A DNA stretch of 64,000 nucleotides from Candidatus Pantoea floridensis (GCF_900215435.1 NZ_OCMY01000001.1:3968001-4032000); one strand, 5' to 3'. Positions 1 through 12,313 are shown, counted from the stretch's first letter. The notes: generated by a model not told the origin, from the sequence alone. Program-made: numbers and translations.

Positions 1-1073
<1,073 letters not shown>

Positions 1074-1484
1074 ATGGCTAAAGACACCGCACCCGAGGCA
1101 AAAATCGCGCAGCTATCCGAAATGCAGCGCTATGTTACTCAGCATCGTGGAACGGAGCCCCCTTTTTCGGGCGCGTTGCTGCACAACAAGCAGGAAGGAA
1201 TTTACCACTGCTTAGTTTGTAATTCGCCGCTGTTCCTCTCCGAAACGAAGTACGATTCAGGCTGTGGCTGGCCAAGCTTCTATCAACCTTATAGTGATGA
1301 AGCTATTCGCTATCTGGAAGACGATACGCATGGTATGCACCGCGTCGAAATTCGCTGTGGTAATTGCGATGCTCATCTTGGGCATGTATTCCCGGACGGC
1401 CCTCAACCAAGCGGCGAGCGCTATTGCGTAAACTCCGCCTCGTTGAATTTCACTGATGAGCAGGGCAATCAGCAAGAGGGTTAA
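1074..1484 (+). CDS. msrB: peptide methionine-(R)-S-oxide reductase MsrB
   Basis: Reduces the R epimer of methionine sulfoxide in oxidised proteins, using thioredoxin. The 136-residue protein has the whole SelR fold signature: zinc-binding CLVC (Cys46, Cys49) and CGNC (Cys95, Cys98), the GCGWPSF motif near residues 63-69, HLGHVF, and RYCVNSASL with the catalytic Cys118. The ATG follows a CCGGAAG-type ribosome site. yeaC begins two bases after the stop, so the two are probably cotranscribed. Confidence 0.97.
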   Translation: MAKDTAPEAKIAQLSEMQRYVTQHRGTEPPFSGALLHNKQEGIYHCLVCNSPLFLSETKYDSGCGWPSFYQPYSDEAIRYLEDDTHGMHRVEIRCGNCDAHLGHVFPDGPQPSGERYCVNSASLNFTDEQGNQQEG

Positions 1485-1486
1485 GC

Positions 1487-1768
1487 ATGAAACAGGAACT
1501 GGAAGCGATGCTGGCGGCAATGACGCCGGAAGTGTATGCGCGTTTATCTACGGCAGTTGAAACGGGCAAATGGCCGGACGGCGTCGCGCTGACGCAAGAG
1601 CAGAAAGATAACTGCCTGCAGCTGGTCATGCTGTGGCAGGCACGCCACAATGACGATCCACAACATATGACCATCAGTAAAGGTGGGGATATGGTGATGA
1701 AGTCGAAGAAACAGCTTAAAGAAGATTTCGGTATCGAGCCCGATGTCACGCGCATCAACCTGCACTAA
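1487..1768 (+). CDS. yeaC: YeaC family protein (DUF1315)
   Basis: A 93-residue acidic soluble protein of unknown function, found next to msrB throughout the enterics. It has no signal peptide or membrane segment. The N-terminal half is probably helical (EAMLAAMTPEVYARL), and the C-terminus is Lys-rich (MKSKKQLKEDFG). The start lies two bases after the msrB stop, so translation is likely coupled. The name rests on recognised sequence and position; I infer no activity. Confidence 0.88.
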   Translation: MKQELEAMLAAMTPEVYARLSTAVETGKWPDGVALTQEQKDNCLQLVMLWQARHNDDPQHMTISKGGDMVMKSKKQLKEDFGIEPDVTRINLH

Positions 1769-1797
1769 AAATAAAAAAGGGCTGGTTGCTCCAGCCC
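1766..1797 (-). terminator. pncA intrinsic terminator
   Basis: Stem GGGCTGG/CCAGCCC (779-785 with 791-797) and a 5-base loop. Read on the minus strand, it is followed by TTTTTTATTTTT, which makes a good Rho-independent terminator for the ansA-pncA unit. It also separates it from the convergent msrB-yeaC unit. Confidence 0.85.
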
Positions 1798-1803
1798 ACA
1801 TTT

Positions 1804-2412
1804 TCAGATTAATACCGCACCTTGCGCTTCCATCTGCGCGAACGCAATATCGCTATCATCCGGATTCAGGTTCACACCGCGGCAGCCTTCTTTAACGACC
1901 TCGACGTTGTAGCCCAGTTCTAACGCATCCAGCACGCTGTACTTGACGCAGTAATCGGTAGCAAGACCTAACATCACTAAATCGCTGATGCCTCGCTCAC
2001 GCAGCCAGTTGTCGAGTTCTGTTTTGCGTCGATGTCCGTTATCGAAAAAAGCGCTGTAGCTATCGACTTCGACATCACCACCTTTGTGGAATACCGCATC
2101 AATCAATGCGCGATCAAGTTGAGGATGGAAATCCGCGCCAGGAGTGTTTTCAATGCCGTGATCCGGCCACCAGATTTGCGCTAATCCGTTTAACTCACCT
2201 AGCGTGTAAACGGGTTCACCTGAAATGGAGGCGAAACTGCCATGATTGGCAGGATGCCAATCCTGCAATGCCACGACGCACTCGCCCCGGTCATGAAACT
2301 CTCGCGCAAAGCGATTCGCTACCGCCACGGTTTGATCACCATCACGAACCGCCATTGGGCCGCCGGGGCAAAAATCGTTTTGAATATCGATAATTATCAA
2401 TGCCCGTTTCAT
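1804..2412 (-). CDS. pncA: nicotinamidase/pyrazinamidase
   Basis: Deamidates nicotinamide to nicotinate in NAD salvage. The 202-residue isochorismatase-fold protein shows the Asp-Lys-Cys catalytic set: Asp9 in IIDIQNDF, Lys110 in VFHKGGD and Cys155 in GLATDYCVKYS. It also has metal ligands in DWH (Asp51, His53) and DH (His85). The start lies 15 bases after the ansA stop, so ansA and pncA form a two-gene unit as in E. coli. Confidence 0.96.
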   Translation of the reverse strand: MKRALIIIDIQNDFCPGGPMAVRDGDQTVAVANRFAREFHDRGECVVALQDWHPANHGSFASISGEPVYTLGELNGLAQIWWPDHGIENTPGADFHPQLDRALIDAVFHKGGDVEVDSYSAFFDNGHRRKTELDNWLRERGISDLVMLGLATDYCVKYSVLDALELGYNVEVVKEGCRGVNLNPDDSDIAFAQMEAQGAVLI

Positions 2413-2427
2413 CAGTTTCGCTCCGTA

Positions 2428-3441
2428 TTAATCTTCGGTCAGTTCGCCACGTAAATTCTGCTGCATTTTGGCACGAATTTCCGAACTGGTAAGATTCTGG
2501 CTCAACAAAAAATGCAGTTTGGTTAATGTCGCTTCAACCGTGAGATCAAAACCACTGATGACGCCGGCATGCTCTAACGCATTACCCGTAGCATAACCAC
2601 CCATATTCACTTTGCCAGACATACATTGCGTGAGGTTCACGACGACAATGCCACGATCGCTGGCCTGCTGCAGTTCTGCGAGGAATTCAGCGTTCTGTGG
2701 TGCGTTACCCACGCCATAAGAACGCAAAATCAGCGCTTTCACCGGTTGACGCAGGAAATTACGTACCACATCCGCAGAAATGCCGGGATAGATCGTGACA
2801 ACACCAATCGGCTGCGGCGTGATCGGGTGCACCATCAATTCACCATGGCCTTGCGGTGCTGCGGGCGTATTCAGGCGTTTTATATGAATCCCTGCTTCCA
2901 GTAAGGGGGGCAGATTCGGTGAAGCAAAGGCATTGAAGCCATCGGCGTGCGCTTTGGTGGTTCGGTTGCCACGAAACAGCGTGTTATTAAAGAACAGGGC
3001 CACTTCGTTGATAGGATAATTTGCTGCAACGTAGAGTGAATTGAGCAAATTTTGTTGCCCGTCAGAACGCAATTCGGCCAATGGAATTTGTGAACCTGTC
3101 ACAATGACCGGTTTGGCGAGGTTCTCCAGCATGAATGAGAGGGCTGACGCTGTGAAGGCCATTGTGTCAGTACCATGCAGGATGACAAAACCATCATAGC
3201 GATCGTAGTTTTGCTTAATATCATTAGCAATCGATTGCCAATCCTGCGGCGTCATATCCGAGGAGTCCATCAGCGGCTGATATTCGTGGATGGTAAAATC
3301 GGGCATTTCAGGTCGATGGAACTCCGGCATCGTAGTTAGCTGCTGCTGGAGATGACCGGATACCGGAATATAGCCCTGCGCCGAACGCTGCATCCCGATG
3401 GTGCCGCCCGTGTAGGCCACATAGATATTTTTCTTTTGCAT
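2428..3441 (-). CDS. ansA: L-asparaginase I, cytoplasmic
   Basis: Hydrolyses asparagine to aspartate and ammonia. The 337 residues lack a signal peptide, which separates this enzyme from periplasmic asparaginase II. Both family threonines are visible: Thr14 in AYTGGTIG and Thr91 in LHGTDTM, followed by Asp92. The C-terminal half has the small regulatory domain found in type I enzymes. The start MQKKNIYVAYTGG matches the E. coli protein. Confidence 0.96.
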   Translation of the reverse strand: MQKKNIYVAYTGGTIGMQRSAQGYIPVSGHLQQQLTTMPEFHRPEMPDFTIHEYQPLMDSSDMTPQDWQSIANDIKQNYDRYDGFVILHGTDTMAFTASALSFMLENLAKPVIVTGSQIPLAELRSDGQQNLLNSLYVAANYPINEVALFFNNTLFRGNRTTKAHADGFNAFASPNLPPLLEAGIHIKRLNTPAAPQGHGELMVHPITPQPIGVVTIYPGISADVVRNFLRQPVKALILRSYGVGNAPQNAEFLAELQQASDRGIVVVNLTQCMSGKVNMGGYATGNALEHAGVISGFDLTVEATLTKLHFLLSQNLTSSEIRAKMQQNLRGELTED

Positions 3442-3493
3442 GAAGAAGCTCAGACTTGCCGTAAAACGCGCAGTATAAGGGGATTGCCAACGA

Positions 3494-3520
3494 AAAGCAG
3501 CCCGACCAGCGGCCGGGCTG
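3494..3520 (-). terminator. sppA terminator
   Basis: On the minus strand a CAGCCCG/CGGGCTG stem with GC-rich inner pairing lies 7 bases after the sppA stop and is followed by CTTTTCG. The T-run is short, so strength is uncertain. Confidence 0.6.
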
Positions 3521-3526
3521 TAAAGA

Positions 3527-5386
3527 TTAGCGTACGTTGCCGCAGTTTAGGCAGAAAGCGTAGCGGTTTTGCGGATCGTTAAGGTTATTAAGCAATCCCG
3601 GTTGTTCTTTAACAGCGCTCATCACATCGAGCATTGGAGCAGGGAGCCAAACCTTAAGGGCGGCGGGTAAAACGGCTTGTACCGAGGCGTTCATCTGATT
3701 TAACAGCAGATCAATCATACCCGGATCATCCTGATACCAGCTCAGCTGTGGTTTGCCGACCTTAGCCAACTCAGCGGCTTTTGCCACGGCATCATCAAAG
3801 TCGCCCAACGCATCAACCAGCCCATTGGCTTTGGCATCACTTCCGGTCCATACGTGGCCCTGTGCAATGGCGTTAATTTGCTCGGGTGTTTTATGGCGTG
3901 ATGCCGCCACTAATCCAACGAAATTACGATAGCCATTCTCAATCGTCAGCTGCATCAACTGTTGTACTTCAGTCGGCAGCGCTTTAGTCGTGGCCATATC
4001 TGCCAGCGGTGAGGTGGCAACACCATCTGTATGCACGCCAATGGCGCTAAGGCTGTTTTCAACGGTGTTAATCACCCCGAAGATACCGATGGAACCGGTC
4101 AGGGTGCTCGGTGCCGCCACAATGTAATCCGCCGGTGTTGAAATCCAGTAGCCGCCAGATGCCGCCATACCGCCCATCGAAACAACCACCGGTTTACCGG
4201 CGTCGTGCGCCGCAGCCAGCTCTTCACGTATTGCCTCGGAGGCGGTAACGCTGCCGCCAGGACTATTGACGCGCAGTACGATGGCTTTGATTTTTGGATC
4301 GAGTCGCGCATCACGAATTTGAGACGCAGTGGTATCACCACCGACATTTCCGGCACTCTCTTCACCGTCCATAATGGCGCCGCTGGCGAGGATAACAGCA
4401 ATGTTGCCATCCTGATTCTGAGGCGGTTGTTTAACGGTATAGTCGTAGATGCTCACGCTGCGATAATCGTTATTCGCTTTATCCCAGCCAAAGGTTTTGA
4501 CCAGCTCCTGATCGGCGGCTGCGCGCGTATCAAGTACATCCACTAACTTATTGTTCAGCGCATATTTCGCTGAATCGCCCTGAACGGCTTGCAGGCCGCT
4601 AATAATGCCCGCTGCGCCTGGGAACAATTGGTCGGTTGTGATCTGGCGATTAGCCGCCACCGTATTCAGGTAGTTCTGCCAAAGCTGACCAACCCAGCGA
4701 CCGTCGGCATCGCGCGCTTCGGGTGACATATCGTCGCGCAGGAATGGCTCAACGGCAGATTTATAGGTTCCGACGCGGAAAACATGTGAACTGACTTTTA
4801 ATTTATCCAGCAGCGTTTTGTAATAAAGGCCATTGGTGGCAAAACCGTGCAGATCCACCGTACCTTGCGGCGAGAGATAAACTTTGTTGGCGTAGCTGGC
4901 AATATAATATTGTGCCTGGCTATAGCTATCGCCCACAGCATAAATCGGTTTGCCAGCATCGCGGAATTCACGCAGCGCTTTACCAACATATTGCAGGGAA
5001 GGCTGATCGCCGCCGGCAAAGTCACGCAGTTCAAGCACGATGCCAGTGATGTTTTTATCCGTCTTCGCCTGGCGGATCGCATCAACCACATCAAACAGAG
5101 AGTTTTCCTGCAAACGATCGCTATTCGCGCCCAACAGCTGGCGGCTGATGCGGCTTAGACGATTACTGACGGAAGGTTTGTCGACCAGAACACCGCTCAG
5201 ATCGATTTTCAGTGCACCTTGCTGGACCGGTTCATTACTGCTTGAACTGGAAACTTGCATCCAAATCCCGACGCCTGCCAGAATCAATACAATAAGAAAT
5301 AAATTAAGAATAAATTCCCGAATAAAATTCAGTACCCGCCAGCTCCAGCGGAACAGACCGGAAATAATTCGCCACAGTGTGCGCAT
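3527..5386 (-). CDS. sppA: signal peptide peptidase, protease IV
   Basis: Inner-membrane serine protease of family S49 that degrades cleaved signal peptides. I place the start at [10 protein letters not shown] (619 residues; E. coli 618) rather than at an in-frame start 12 codons upstream. A single membrane anchor lies near residues 24-45. Two tandem S49 domains follow. The catalytic dyad is visible: Lys209 in [11 protein letters not shown] from the first domain and Ser410 in [10 protein letters not shown] from the second. The gene reads away from the divergent ydjA. Confidence 0.96.
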   Translation of the reverse strand: MRTLWRIISGLFRWSWRVLNFIREFILNLFLIVLILAGVGIWMQVSSSSSNEPVQQGALKIDLSGVLVDKPSVSNRLSRISRQLLGANSDRLQENSLFDVVDAIRQAKTDKNITGIVLELRDFAGGDQPSLQYVGKALREFRDAGKPIYAVGDSYSQAQYYIASYANKVYLSPQGTVDLHGFATNGLYYKTLLDKLKVSSHVFRVGTYKSAVEPFLRDDMSPEARDADGRWVGQLWQNYLNTVAANRQITTDQLFPGAAGIISGLQAVQGDSAKYALNNKLVDVLDTRAAADQELVKTFGWDKANNDYRSVSIYDYTVKQPPQNQDGNIAVILASGAIMDGEESAGNVGGDTTASQIRDARLDPKIKAIVLRVNSPGGSVTASEAIREELAAAHDAGKPVVVSMGGMAASGGYWISTPADYIVAAPSTLTGSIGIFGVINTVENSLSAIGVHTDGVATSPLADMATTKALPTEVQQLMQLTIENGYRNFVGLVAASRHKTPEQINAIAQGHVWTGSDAKANGLVDALGDFDDAVAKAAELAKVGKPQLSWYQDDPGMIDLLLNQMNASVQAVLPAALKVWLPAPMLDVMSAVKEQPGLLNNLNDPQNRYAFCLNCGNVR

Positions 5387-5555
5387 AAACTCTCCATATT
5401 CACGTAACAGGGCAGCCAGCACGCGGTCAGCCCCGATGTCGCGTTCATCCTAAAGAGCGGCGTGCGAAAAGTCAGCAGGAAATAGCGCCAGACTGTTACA
5501 AAAGATCGTGCTGTGCCAGGATTAGGCCACGCTTTTTATTCATGGGAGAAGAATA

Positions 5556-6107
5556 ATGGATGCATTGGATTTATTAGTGAATCGTCGCTCGGCCTCACGC
5601 CTGGCAGAACCGGCTCCAACGGGTGAAGCCCTGCAAAATATTCTGCACGCCGCCATGCGCGCGCCGGATCACGGCACGCTGCAGCCATGGCGCTTCATTA
5701 TTGTTGAAAATGAAGGGCGCGATCGCTTTAGCAACGTGCTGGAACAAGCCGCACGCGATAGCAACTTAGAGCAAAAAGCCATCGACAAAGCGGCTTCGGC
5801 GCCATTCCGCGCGCCGATGATCATCACTGTAGTGGCGCATTGTGAAGAGAATGCCAAAGTACCGCATTGGGAACAGTTGGCCTCTGCCAGTTGCGCGGTA
5901 ATGGCGATGCAGATGGCTGCTGTCGCGCAAGGCTTTAACGGCATCTGGCGTAGCGGGCCATGGACCGATCATCCACTCGTTCGTGAAGCGTTTAGCTGCC
6001 GTGAGCAGGATGCGATTGTTGGTTTTCTCTATCTGGGTACGCCGCAGTTGAAAGCCAACACCACGGTTGTGGCGCCTGACACTGCACGGTTTGTCAGTTA
6101 TTTCTGA
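5556..6107 (+). CDS. ydjA: NAD(P)H nitroreductase YdjA
   Basis: FMN-dependent oxidoreductase of the minimal nitroreductase family, 183 residues; the natural substrate is not known. The N-terminal [13 protein letters not shown] holds the FMN phosphate-binding arginines, and [14 protein letters not shown] is the second signature of the family. A GGGAGAA ribosome site stands 7 bases before the ATG. It lies between sppA (divergent) and selD, the same neighbours as in E. coli. Confidence 0.94.
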   Translation: MDALDLLVNRRSASRLAEPAPTGEALQNILHAAMRAPDHGTLQPWRFIIVENEGRDRFSNVLEQAARDSNLEQKAIDKAASAPFRAPMIITVVAHCEENAKVPHWEQLASASCAVMAMQMAAVAQGFNGIWRSGPWTDHPLVREAFSCREQDAIVGFLYLGTPQLKANTTVVAPDTARFVSYF

Positions 6108-6260
6108 CAGACAGCGGCGAGTTTATGCGGCACGTTATGCGCTGTTACAGAGATTGCACACAGCCTGTGCGAAAGATCGAGGTTAGGCCGCGCAGCACTT
6201 ACCACCAGCTTGCAGCCAGGCTAACATAGCGCCTTCTGTTTAGCGCATAAGGACCTCGCC

Positions 6261-7304
6261 ATGAGTGAATCACTCCGTTTAACGCAGTACAGCCATGGTG
6301 CTGGATGCGGCTGCAAAATTTCGCCGCAGGTATTGGAAACCATTCTCCACAGTGAGCTGAGCCCATTTCACGATCCGCAACTGCTGGTCGGTAATGAAAC
6401 GCGTGATGATGCCGCAGTGTACGATCTTGGCAATGGTACAGCGGTGGTCAGCACCACGGATTTCTTTATGCCGATCGTCGACGATCCCTTTACCTTTGGC
6501 CGTATCGCCGCCACCAATGCCATCAGCGATATCTATGCCATGGGCGGGAAACCGATCATGGCGATCGCCATTCTAGGCTGGCCCGTGAATGTGCTGAGTC
6601 CGGAGGTGGCGCAACAGGTGGTCGAAGGTGGCCGCGCCGCTTGTCAGGCCGCGGGAATCGCGCTGGCTGGTGGTCATTCGATTGATGCGCCAGAACCTAT
6701 CTTTGGTCTGGCCGTTACCGGCATTGTTGATGTGGCAAGAGTGAAAAAGAACAGTGCGGCACAGGCAGGATGTCAGCTATTCCTTACCAAGCCGTTAGGG
6801 ATTGGCATTCTGACTACCGCTGAGAAAAAAGGCCTGTTGCGTTCAGAGCATCAATCCTTAGCGGCTGAGGTGATGTGCCAGCTCAACAACGCCGGCGCAG
6901 ACTTTGCCAAACTTGATGGCGTCAGTGCCATGACCGATGTGACGGGTTTTGGCTTGCTGGGGCATTTGAGTGAAATCTGCCAGGGTTCAGGGCTGCGTGC
7001 TGAGCTGATAGCAAAGAATGTGCCGCGACTGGCGGGCGTAGATGACTACATCGCTGCGGGTGCGGTACCGGGTGGCACCAGCCGTAATTTTGCCAGCTAC
7101 GGTGCATCTATTTCTCCTCTTGATGATGCAACACGCGCACTGCTTTGCGATCCGCAAACTTCCGGCGGTCTGTTAGTCGCGGTTCAACATGACGCCGTAG
7201 AAGAGTTTCAGCGCTGCGCGACAGAAGCAGGTGTCACTGCCGCGCTAATAGGCGAGTTGTTTGCCGCCAACGCAGATCATCCTCTGATTACCGTAATTAC
7301 CTGA
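6261..7304 (+). CDS. selD: selenide, water dikinase (selenophosphate synthetase)
   Basis: Makes selenophosphate from selenide and ATP for selenocysteine and selenouridine synthesis. The 347-residue protein begins with the Gly-rich loop HGAGCGCKI. Cys16 and Lys19 correspond to the essential Cys17 and Lys20 of E. coli. The AIRS-type ATP-binding fold continues with DDAAVYDLG and a typical [16 protein letters not shown] segment. topB starts 21 bases downstream, so the two are likely cotranscribed. The position-16 residue is cysteine, not selenocysteine. Confidence 0.97.
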   Translation: MSESLRLTQYSHGAGCGCKISPQVLETILHSELSPFHDPQLLVGNETRDDAAVYDLGNGTAVVSTTDFFMPIVDDPFTFGRIAATNAISDIYAMGGKPIMAIAILGWPVNVLSPEVAQQVVEGGRAACQAAGIALAGGHSIDAPEPIFGLAVTGIVDVARVKKNSAAQAGCQLFLTKPLGIGILTTAEKKGLLRSEHQSLAAEVMCQLNNAGADFAKLDGVSAMTDVTGFGLLGHLSEICQGSGLRAELIAKNVPRLAGVDDYIAAGAVPGGTSRNFASYGASISPLDDATRALLCDPQTSGGLLVAVQHDAVEEFQRCATEAGVTAALIGELFAANADHPLITVIT

Positions 7305-7325
7305 TGTTAAGGAACGACGCCATCC

Positions 7326-9248
7326 ATGCGTTTGTTTATTGCTGAAAAACCTAGCTTAGCGCGTGCGATTGCCGACGTGTTGCCGAAACCGCATCGTCGT
7401 GGTGATGGTTATATTGCCTGCGGGAATGGCCAGGTTGTGACCTGGTGTGTTGGGCACCTGTTGGAGCAGGCGCAGCCCGATAGTTACGACAGCCGCTATG
7501 CGCGCTGGAATCTGGCCGATCTGCCGATCATTCCTGATAAGTGGCGCTTACAGCCGCGTCCTTCGGTAGCGAAGCAGCTGAAAGTGATCGAAGGATTGCT
7601 GCAGCAAGCCAGCGTTGTGGTGCATGCGGGAGACCCCGACCGTGAAGGCCAACTGCTGGTGGATGAGGTGCTGGATTACCTGCAACTCGCGCCAGAAAAA
7701 CGCCAAACGGTACAGCGTTGCCTGATTAACGACCTCAATCCTTCGGCAGTAGAACGTGCCGTCGGGCGCTTGCGTGAGAACCGTGAATTTATTCCGTTGT
7801 GCGTGTCGGCATTGGCGCGCGCACGTGCCGACTGGTTGTATGGCATCAATATGACCCGCGCATGGACCTTGCTGGGGCGTAATGCCGGTTACGATGGCGT
7901 GCTGTCAGTCGGGCGTGTACAAACGCCGGTGCTGGGCCTGGTGGTGCGTCGCGATGAAGAGATTGAGAACTTTATCCCGAAGGATTACTTCGAAGTCAAA
8001 GCACACATCGTCACGCCAAAAGACGAACGCTTTGTTGCCAGCTGGGTGCCGAGTGATGCCTGTGAGCCCTGGCAGGATGAAGAGGGGCGATTGTTACATC
8101 GACCGCTGGCGGATCACGTGCTGGAGCGTATTAACGGCAAACCTGCGCTGGTCACCGGCTATAACGATAAGCGCGAATCGGATACTGCGCCGCTGCCGTT
8201 TTCACTTTCAGGCCTGCAAATTGAAGCAGGTAAGCGTTTCGGGCTCAGCGCGCAGACCGTATTAGATTGCTGCCAGCGGCTGTATGAGACTCACAAGCTG
8301 ATCACTTATCCGCGATCTGACAGCCGCTATCTGCCTGATGAGCACTTTGCCGGGCGTCATGCGGTATTGAACGCCATACAGGCACATCAGCCCAATTTAA
8401 CGCCACCCGCTGATTTTAATCCTGACCAGAAGAATCGCTGCTGGGACGATAAAAAAGTGGATGCTCACCACGCGATTATCCCCACCGCTCGCGCCAGCAA
8501 AGTGAATCTTACGGAAAATGAAGCCAGCATTTATGGGTTAATCGCGCGTCAGTATCTTATGCAGTTTTGTCCGGATGCGATCTTTCGCAAATGCGTTATC
8601 GATCTCGACATCGGCGGAGGAAAATTCATTGCCAAAGCACGCTTTCTGGCTGAGGCAGGTTGGCGTGCACTGTTGGGCAGCAAAGAACGTGATGAAGAGA
8701 ACGATGGCACGCCGCTGCCGGTAGTCAGCAAAGGCGATGAACTGCTGTGTGAGCGTGGTGAAGTGCTGGCAAAGCAAACGCAGCCACCGCGTCCGTTCAC
8801 CGATGCGACCTTGTTATCGGCAATGACAGGCATAGCGCGTTTTGTTCAGGATAAAGAATTAAAGAAAGTTCTGCGTGCGACCGATGGTTTAGGTACGGAA
8901 GCTACGCGTGCAGGCATTATAGAATTACTGTTCCGCCGCACTTTCCTGGTAAAAAAGGGACGCTATATTCATTCAACGGAGGCTGGTAGGGCGCTGATTC
9001 ATGCGTTGCCTGAAATGGCTGCCCGTCCGGATATGACGGCGCAATGGGAGTCCACACTGACACGCATCAGTGAAAAAGCCTGCCGATATGATGAGTTTAT
9101 GCAGCCGCTGGTCAGCACCTTGATTGGGCTGATTGGTGAAGCGCGCCAGCGTCCCTCGTTACAGGCCTTTCGCGGATTGACAGCGCCTGGCCCAAAAAAG
9201 AAAGCCAAACCGAAAACGGCTCGTCGCAAAACCAAGGAGACAGAGTGA
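7326..9248 (+). CDS. topB: DNA topoisomerase III
   Basis: Type IA topoisomerase that decatenates replication and recombination intermediates. The 640 residues show the TOPRIM domain ([10 protein letters not shown] at the start; DPDREGQ near 103-109), the [11 protein letters not shown] gate motif, and the active-site tyrosine Tyr328 in [11 protein letters not shown]. The C-terminus is short and basic ([15 protein letters not shown]) and lacks the zinc fingers of TopA. The stop TGA shares its last A with the ATG of ynjH. Confidence 0.97.
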   Translation: MRLFIAEKPSLARAIADVLPKPHRRGDGYIACGNGQVVTWCVGHLLEQAQPDSYDSRYARWNLADLPIIPDKWRLQPRPSVAKQLKVIEGLLQQASVVVHAGDPDREGQLLVDEVLDYLQLAPEKRQTVQRCLINDLNPSAVERAVGRLRENREFIPLCVSALARARADWLYGINMTRAWTLLGRNAGYDGVLSVGRVQTPVLGLVVRRDEEIENFIPKDYFEVKAHIVTPKDERFVASWVPSDACEPWQDEEGRLLHRPLADHVLERINGKPALVTGYNDKRESDTAPLPFSLSGLQIEAGKRFGLSAQTVLDCCQRLYETHKLITYPRSDSRYLPDEHFAGRHAVLNAIQAHQPNLTPPADFNPDQKNRCWDDKKVDAHHAIIPTARASKVNLTENEASIYGLIARQYLMQFCPDAIFRKCVIDLDIGGGKFIAKARFLAEAGWRALLGSKERDEENDGTPLPVVSKGDELLCERGEVLAKQTQPPRPFTDATLLSAMTGIARFVQDKELKKVLRATDGLGTEATRAGIIELLFRRTFLVKKGRYIHSTEAGRALIHALPEMAARPDMTAQWESTLTRISEKACRYDEFMQPLVSTLIGLIGEARQRPSLQAFRGLTAPGPKKKAKPKTARRKTKETE

Positions 9249-9544
9249 TGCGGAATGTAATGATATTGCTCAGTGGACTGCTGTTATGCAGCACTGCCGC
9301 GCTGGCTAATCGCCAGCCGGAAAATAATCGAATGGGAAATACCGATGTCGTGGTAGATATGCCGCCAGAAGTCTGGACACAGGGACAAAATAATCGGCAA
9401 AGCAACTGCATGCAATGCTGTACCTATGAGAACCGCAGCTATTCAGAAGGGGCGGTAGTAAAGGCGGAAGGTGTATTACTGCAGTGCGGACGTGATGAGA
9501 AAGCGATAGGCACCAATCCGCTTATCTGGAAGATCATCAAATAA
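9248..9544 (+). CDS. ynjH: YnjH family small exported protein (DUF1496)
   Basis: A 98-residue protein with a clear cleavable signal peptide ([20 protein letters not shown]). The mature part is small and Cys-containing (NCMQCCTYENRSYSEGA), typical of the YnjH/DUF1496 family of unknown function. Export and the paired cysteines suggest a disulfide-bonded periplasmic protein. I choose the ATG at 9248, one base inside the topB stop, because AGGAG at 9235-9239 sits 8 bases before it. The GTG one codon upstream is the alternative. Confidence 0.85.
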   Translation: MRNVMILLSGLLLCSTAALANRQPENNRMGNTDVVVDMPPEVWTQGQNNRQSNCMQCCTYENRSYSEGAVVKAEGVLLQCGRDEKAIGTNPLIWKIIK

Positions 9545-9570
9545 AAGCGCGTGGCGTAAAAACGCCACGC
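9543..9570 (-). terminator. xthA terminator (possibly shared with ynjH)
   Basis: Perfect 8-bp stem GCGTGGCG/CGCCACGC (549-556 with 563-570 of the 9-kb block) between the convergent ynjH and xthA. Only the minus-strand reading has a T-rich tail (CTTTTATT). Confidence 0.65.
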
Positions 9571-9577
9571 TGCTGTA

Positions 9578-10384
9578 TCACAGCTTGAATGTTGACCAAA
9601 CCGGTGCGTGATCCGACGGCTTTTCCATACTGCGAATGTCGTAATCAATGCCACTATCAACACAGCGCGAGGCCAACGGTTGGCTCGCTAACAGCAAGTC
9701 AATGCGCAGTCCACGGTTATCATCGAAGCCTTTTGAACGGTAATCAAACCATGAGAAACGGTCGTTGGTTGCTGGGAATTTATCGCGCCAGGTATCAACC
9801 AGCCCCCACTGCAGTAAGCGATCCATCCATTCCCGCTCTTCTGGCAGGAACGAACACTTCCCGGTACGCAGCCAACGTTTGCGATTATCCTCACCAATGC
9901 CGATGTCAAAATCAGTGCTGCTGATATTCATGTCACCCATGATTAACACCGGTTTATCAACGGCCAGCTGCTGCTCAAGATAGTTTTGCAAATCGCGGTA
10001 GAACTTCTCTTTGGCCGGGAATTTGGTCGGATGGTCGCGACTTTCACCCTGAGGGAAATAACCATTGATTACGGTAATATTACCGATAGAACTCGGTATT
10101 TCCGCCATGATCAAACGACGCTGTGCTTCTTCGTCATCACCTGGGAAACCACGACTCACGGTAATTGGTTGAGCTTTAGTCAGCAGCGCGACACCATAAT
10201 GTCCTTTTTGCCCATGATAGAACACGTGATAGCCCAGTTTGCTAACGTCTTCGAGCGGGAACATATCGTCATGCACTTTGGTTTCCTGCAAGCCGATGAC
10301 ATCTGGCTGATGCTGTTCAACTAATGCTTCTAATTGGTGCGGGCGTGCGCGCAAACCGTTGATGTTGAAGGAGACAAATTTCAT
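9578..10384 (-). CDS. xthA: exodeoxyribonuclease III
   Basis: Principal AP endonuclease and 3'-5' exonuclease of base-excision repair. From [15 protein letters not shown] the product is 268 residues, the same as E. coli. A longer in-frame start 19 codons upstream lacks family similarity. The motifs of the Mg-dependent EEP family are present: NIN near residue 7, LQETK with Glu34, GDMNIS, and the C-terminal SDHAPVW with the catalytic histidine. Confidence 0.97.
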   Translation of the reverse strand: MKFVSFNINGLRARPHQLEALVEQHQPDVIGLQETKVHDDMFPLEDVSKLGYHVFYHGQKGHYGVALLTKAQPITVSRGFPGDDEEAQRRLIMAEIPSSIGNITVINGYFPQGESRDHPTKFPAKEKFYRDLQNYLEQQLAVDKPVLIMGDMNISSTDFDIGIGEDNRKRWLRTGKCSFLPEEREWMDRLLQWGLVDTWRDKFPATNDRFSWFDYRSKGFDDNRGLRIDLLLASQPLASRCVDSGIDYDIRSMEKPSDHAPVWSTFKL

Positions 10385-10502
10385 TTCGCTGCCATTTCTA
10401 TCCGCAAAAGAGTGTCGGGATGGTAACGAGTTTTTCGGCAAAAGTCATGGTGCGTAGCGGGAGAAATCAACAAGTAAAGCGAAAGGGAGGGAAGACATTG
10501 GA

Positions 10503-10587
<85 letters not shown>

Positions 10588-10626
10588 AGGGATGTGCATA
10601 TTGTGGCTTCAGGGAGACGATTCAGA

Positions 10627-10711
<85 letters not shown>

Positions 10712-10746
10712 ACTGGCCTGAATCATTGCCTCTTAAAGCGGGGCGC

Positions 10747-10774
10747 ATCATACCAAATGCGCTCAGCCTGTAAA
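10747..10774 (-). promoter_or_regulatory. tRNA-Tyr operon promoter with GC-rich discriminator
   Basis: Read on the minus strand: -35 TTTACA, a 16-base spacer, -10 TATGAT, then GCGCCCCGC. The hexamers and the discriminator match the classic E. coli tyrT promoter as I recall it. The GC-rich discriminator is the hallmark of promoters shut off by ppGpp during amino-acid starvation. The -10 lies about 35 bases before the first tRNA. Confidence 0.92.
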
Positions 10775-10855
10775 GCACCGTCACTGAAAATAAAAATCGT
10801 TTGCCCACTTTTTATGCGTGGCGCTGAAGAGTTGTGCAGTTCAGCGCCAAAGCGG

Positions 10856-11704
10856 TTAAAGAATGATCGTGCGGTTACCGTAAACGAACACGCGCTGACC
10901 CAGCACTTTATACAGTGCACGACTCAATACATTCTTCTCTACATCACGTCCAGCACGCATCATCTCTTCTGCGGTATAGCTGTGATCGACGTTGATAACG
11001 TCCTGCATGATGATTGGACCTTCATCAAGGTTATCGTTCACATAGTGCGCGGTTGCGCCGATGATTTTCACGCCGCGCTCATACGCCTGATGATACGGAC
11101 GTGCGCCGATGAAAGCCGGCAAGAAGGAGTGGTGAATATTGATGATCTGATTAGGGTAGCGCTGCACGAAGGCCGGTGTTAATACGCGCATGTATTTGGC
11201 CAGCACCACGTAATCCGGCTGATAGCGGTCAATTTCGTCTGCCATACGGTTATCGTGTTCTTCGCGCGTGTGGCCTTCATGACTCACCATCACAAACGGA
11301 ATGTCGAAGCGTTCGACCAACGAGCGCAGCGTTTCATGGTTACCAATGACCGCCGCAATCTCCATATCAAGACCGCCAAAAGCGCTTTTCATCAGCAAAT
11401 CGCCCAGGCAATGTGCCTCTTTGGTGACCAGAATGACAACACGACGACGGCCTGCGCTCTGTAATTCACGCACTGATCCTGCTGGCAGTGCGCCATCAAG
11501 ATCGGCCAGCAAGGTGTTGTCGTTGAAAATACCTTCCAGCTCAGTGCGCATGAAAAAGCGCCCGGTACGATGATCGACGAACTCATTATTTTGCACAATA
11601 TTGAGCTCGTGCTTGTAGCAAATATTAGTAATTTTGGCGATTAGACCTTTCGCATCTGGGCAAATGGTACGTAATACTTTTCGTTGGATGGTTTGCGCTT
11701 GCAT
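10856..11704 (-). CDS. purU: formyltetrahydrofolate deformylase
   Basis: Hydrolyses 10-formyl-tetrahydrofolate to formate and tetrahydrofolate; the formate feeds PurT in purine synthesis. The protein has 282 residues: an N-terminal ACT domain (about 8-85, LRTICPDAKGLIAKIT) that senses methionine and glycine in E. coli, then a formyltransferase domain with INIHHSFLPAFIGA and the catalytic aspartate of NDNLDEGPII. It begins about 140 bases upstream of the tRNA promoter, in the E. coli context. Confidence 0.97.
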   Translation of the reverse strand: MQAQTIQRKVLRTICPDAKGLIAKITNICYKHELNIVQNNEFVDHRTGRFFMRTELEGIFNDNTLLADLDGALPAGSVRELQSAGRRRVVILVTKEAHCLGDLLMKSAFGGLDMEIAAVIGNHETLRSLVERFDIPFVMVSHEGHTREEHDNRMADEIDRYQPDYVVLAKYMRVLTPAFVQRYPNQIINIHHSFLPAFIGARPYHQAYERGVKIIGATAHYVNDNLDEGPIIMQDVINVDHSYTAEEMMRAGRDVEKNVLSRALYKVLGQRVFVYGNRTIIL

Positions 11705-11761
11705 CTCGATCAGAGTCCTGTCAAAGCGATGAATGGTAAAGCCGTTGTGTATCTGTCCAGA

Positions 11762-12217
11762 TTAGCCACAACATTTTTTGTATTTTTTATCGGAGCCACA
11801 AGGACAGCGATCGTTACGTCCCAACTCAGGTGTTGTTCCGTCTACATAGTACCAGCGTTGATCCTCGCGAAGAAAGCGTGAACATTCATAGATCGCCGAA
11901 GTACGGCCTTTTTCGAGGTATCGCGCAAAAAACGTTACGAAGGCTTCATTCTCATGGCTTCCTTGATTACAACAAGTTACATTCAAGCCCAGCCATTCAG
12001 TACCGGAAAAACTTTCGGATAATAACGTCTCGAGATCCGCCACCCGTTTACTGGAGTGCCAGGTTGCAGCCAGCCAGGCAGCATTTTTAACAACATAGGC
12101 GGTGTAGCGTGAGCGCATTAATTGCTCAGCACTTAATGGGTTCGCTTGTCCAATCAGAAAGGGCTGACAACATAAGCTATACTCCTTTCCGCTGCAGCAA
12201 GGGCACTTTTCAGACAC
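11762..12217 (-). CDS. ychJ: YchJ family SEC-C metal-binding protein
   Basis: A 151-residue protein of the UPF0225 family, function unknown. Two zinc-type SEC-C motifs flank a central domain: [13 protein letters not shown] at the N-terminus and [14 protein letters not shown] at the C-terminus. The start is a GTG, supported by AGGAG 5-6 bases upstream; no in-frame ATG fits. It diverges from rssA. Confidence 0.9.
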   Translation of the reverse strand: MSEKCPCCSGKEYSLCCQPFLIGQANPLSAEQLMRSRYTAYVVKNAAWLAATWHSSKRVADLETLLSESFSGTEWLGLNVTCCNQGSHENEAFVTFFARYLEKGRTSAIYECSRFLREDQRWYYVDGTTPELGRNDRCPCGSDKKYKKCCG

Positions 12218-12313
12218 GTCATCTCCTGGAAGTGATTAAAGTAAATTAAAGCGTGCGCTATGGTAGCCGACTGTCAGGCGTGATGCTACGCAACAAGCCA
12301 ATCACGAGGTGAG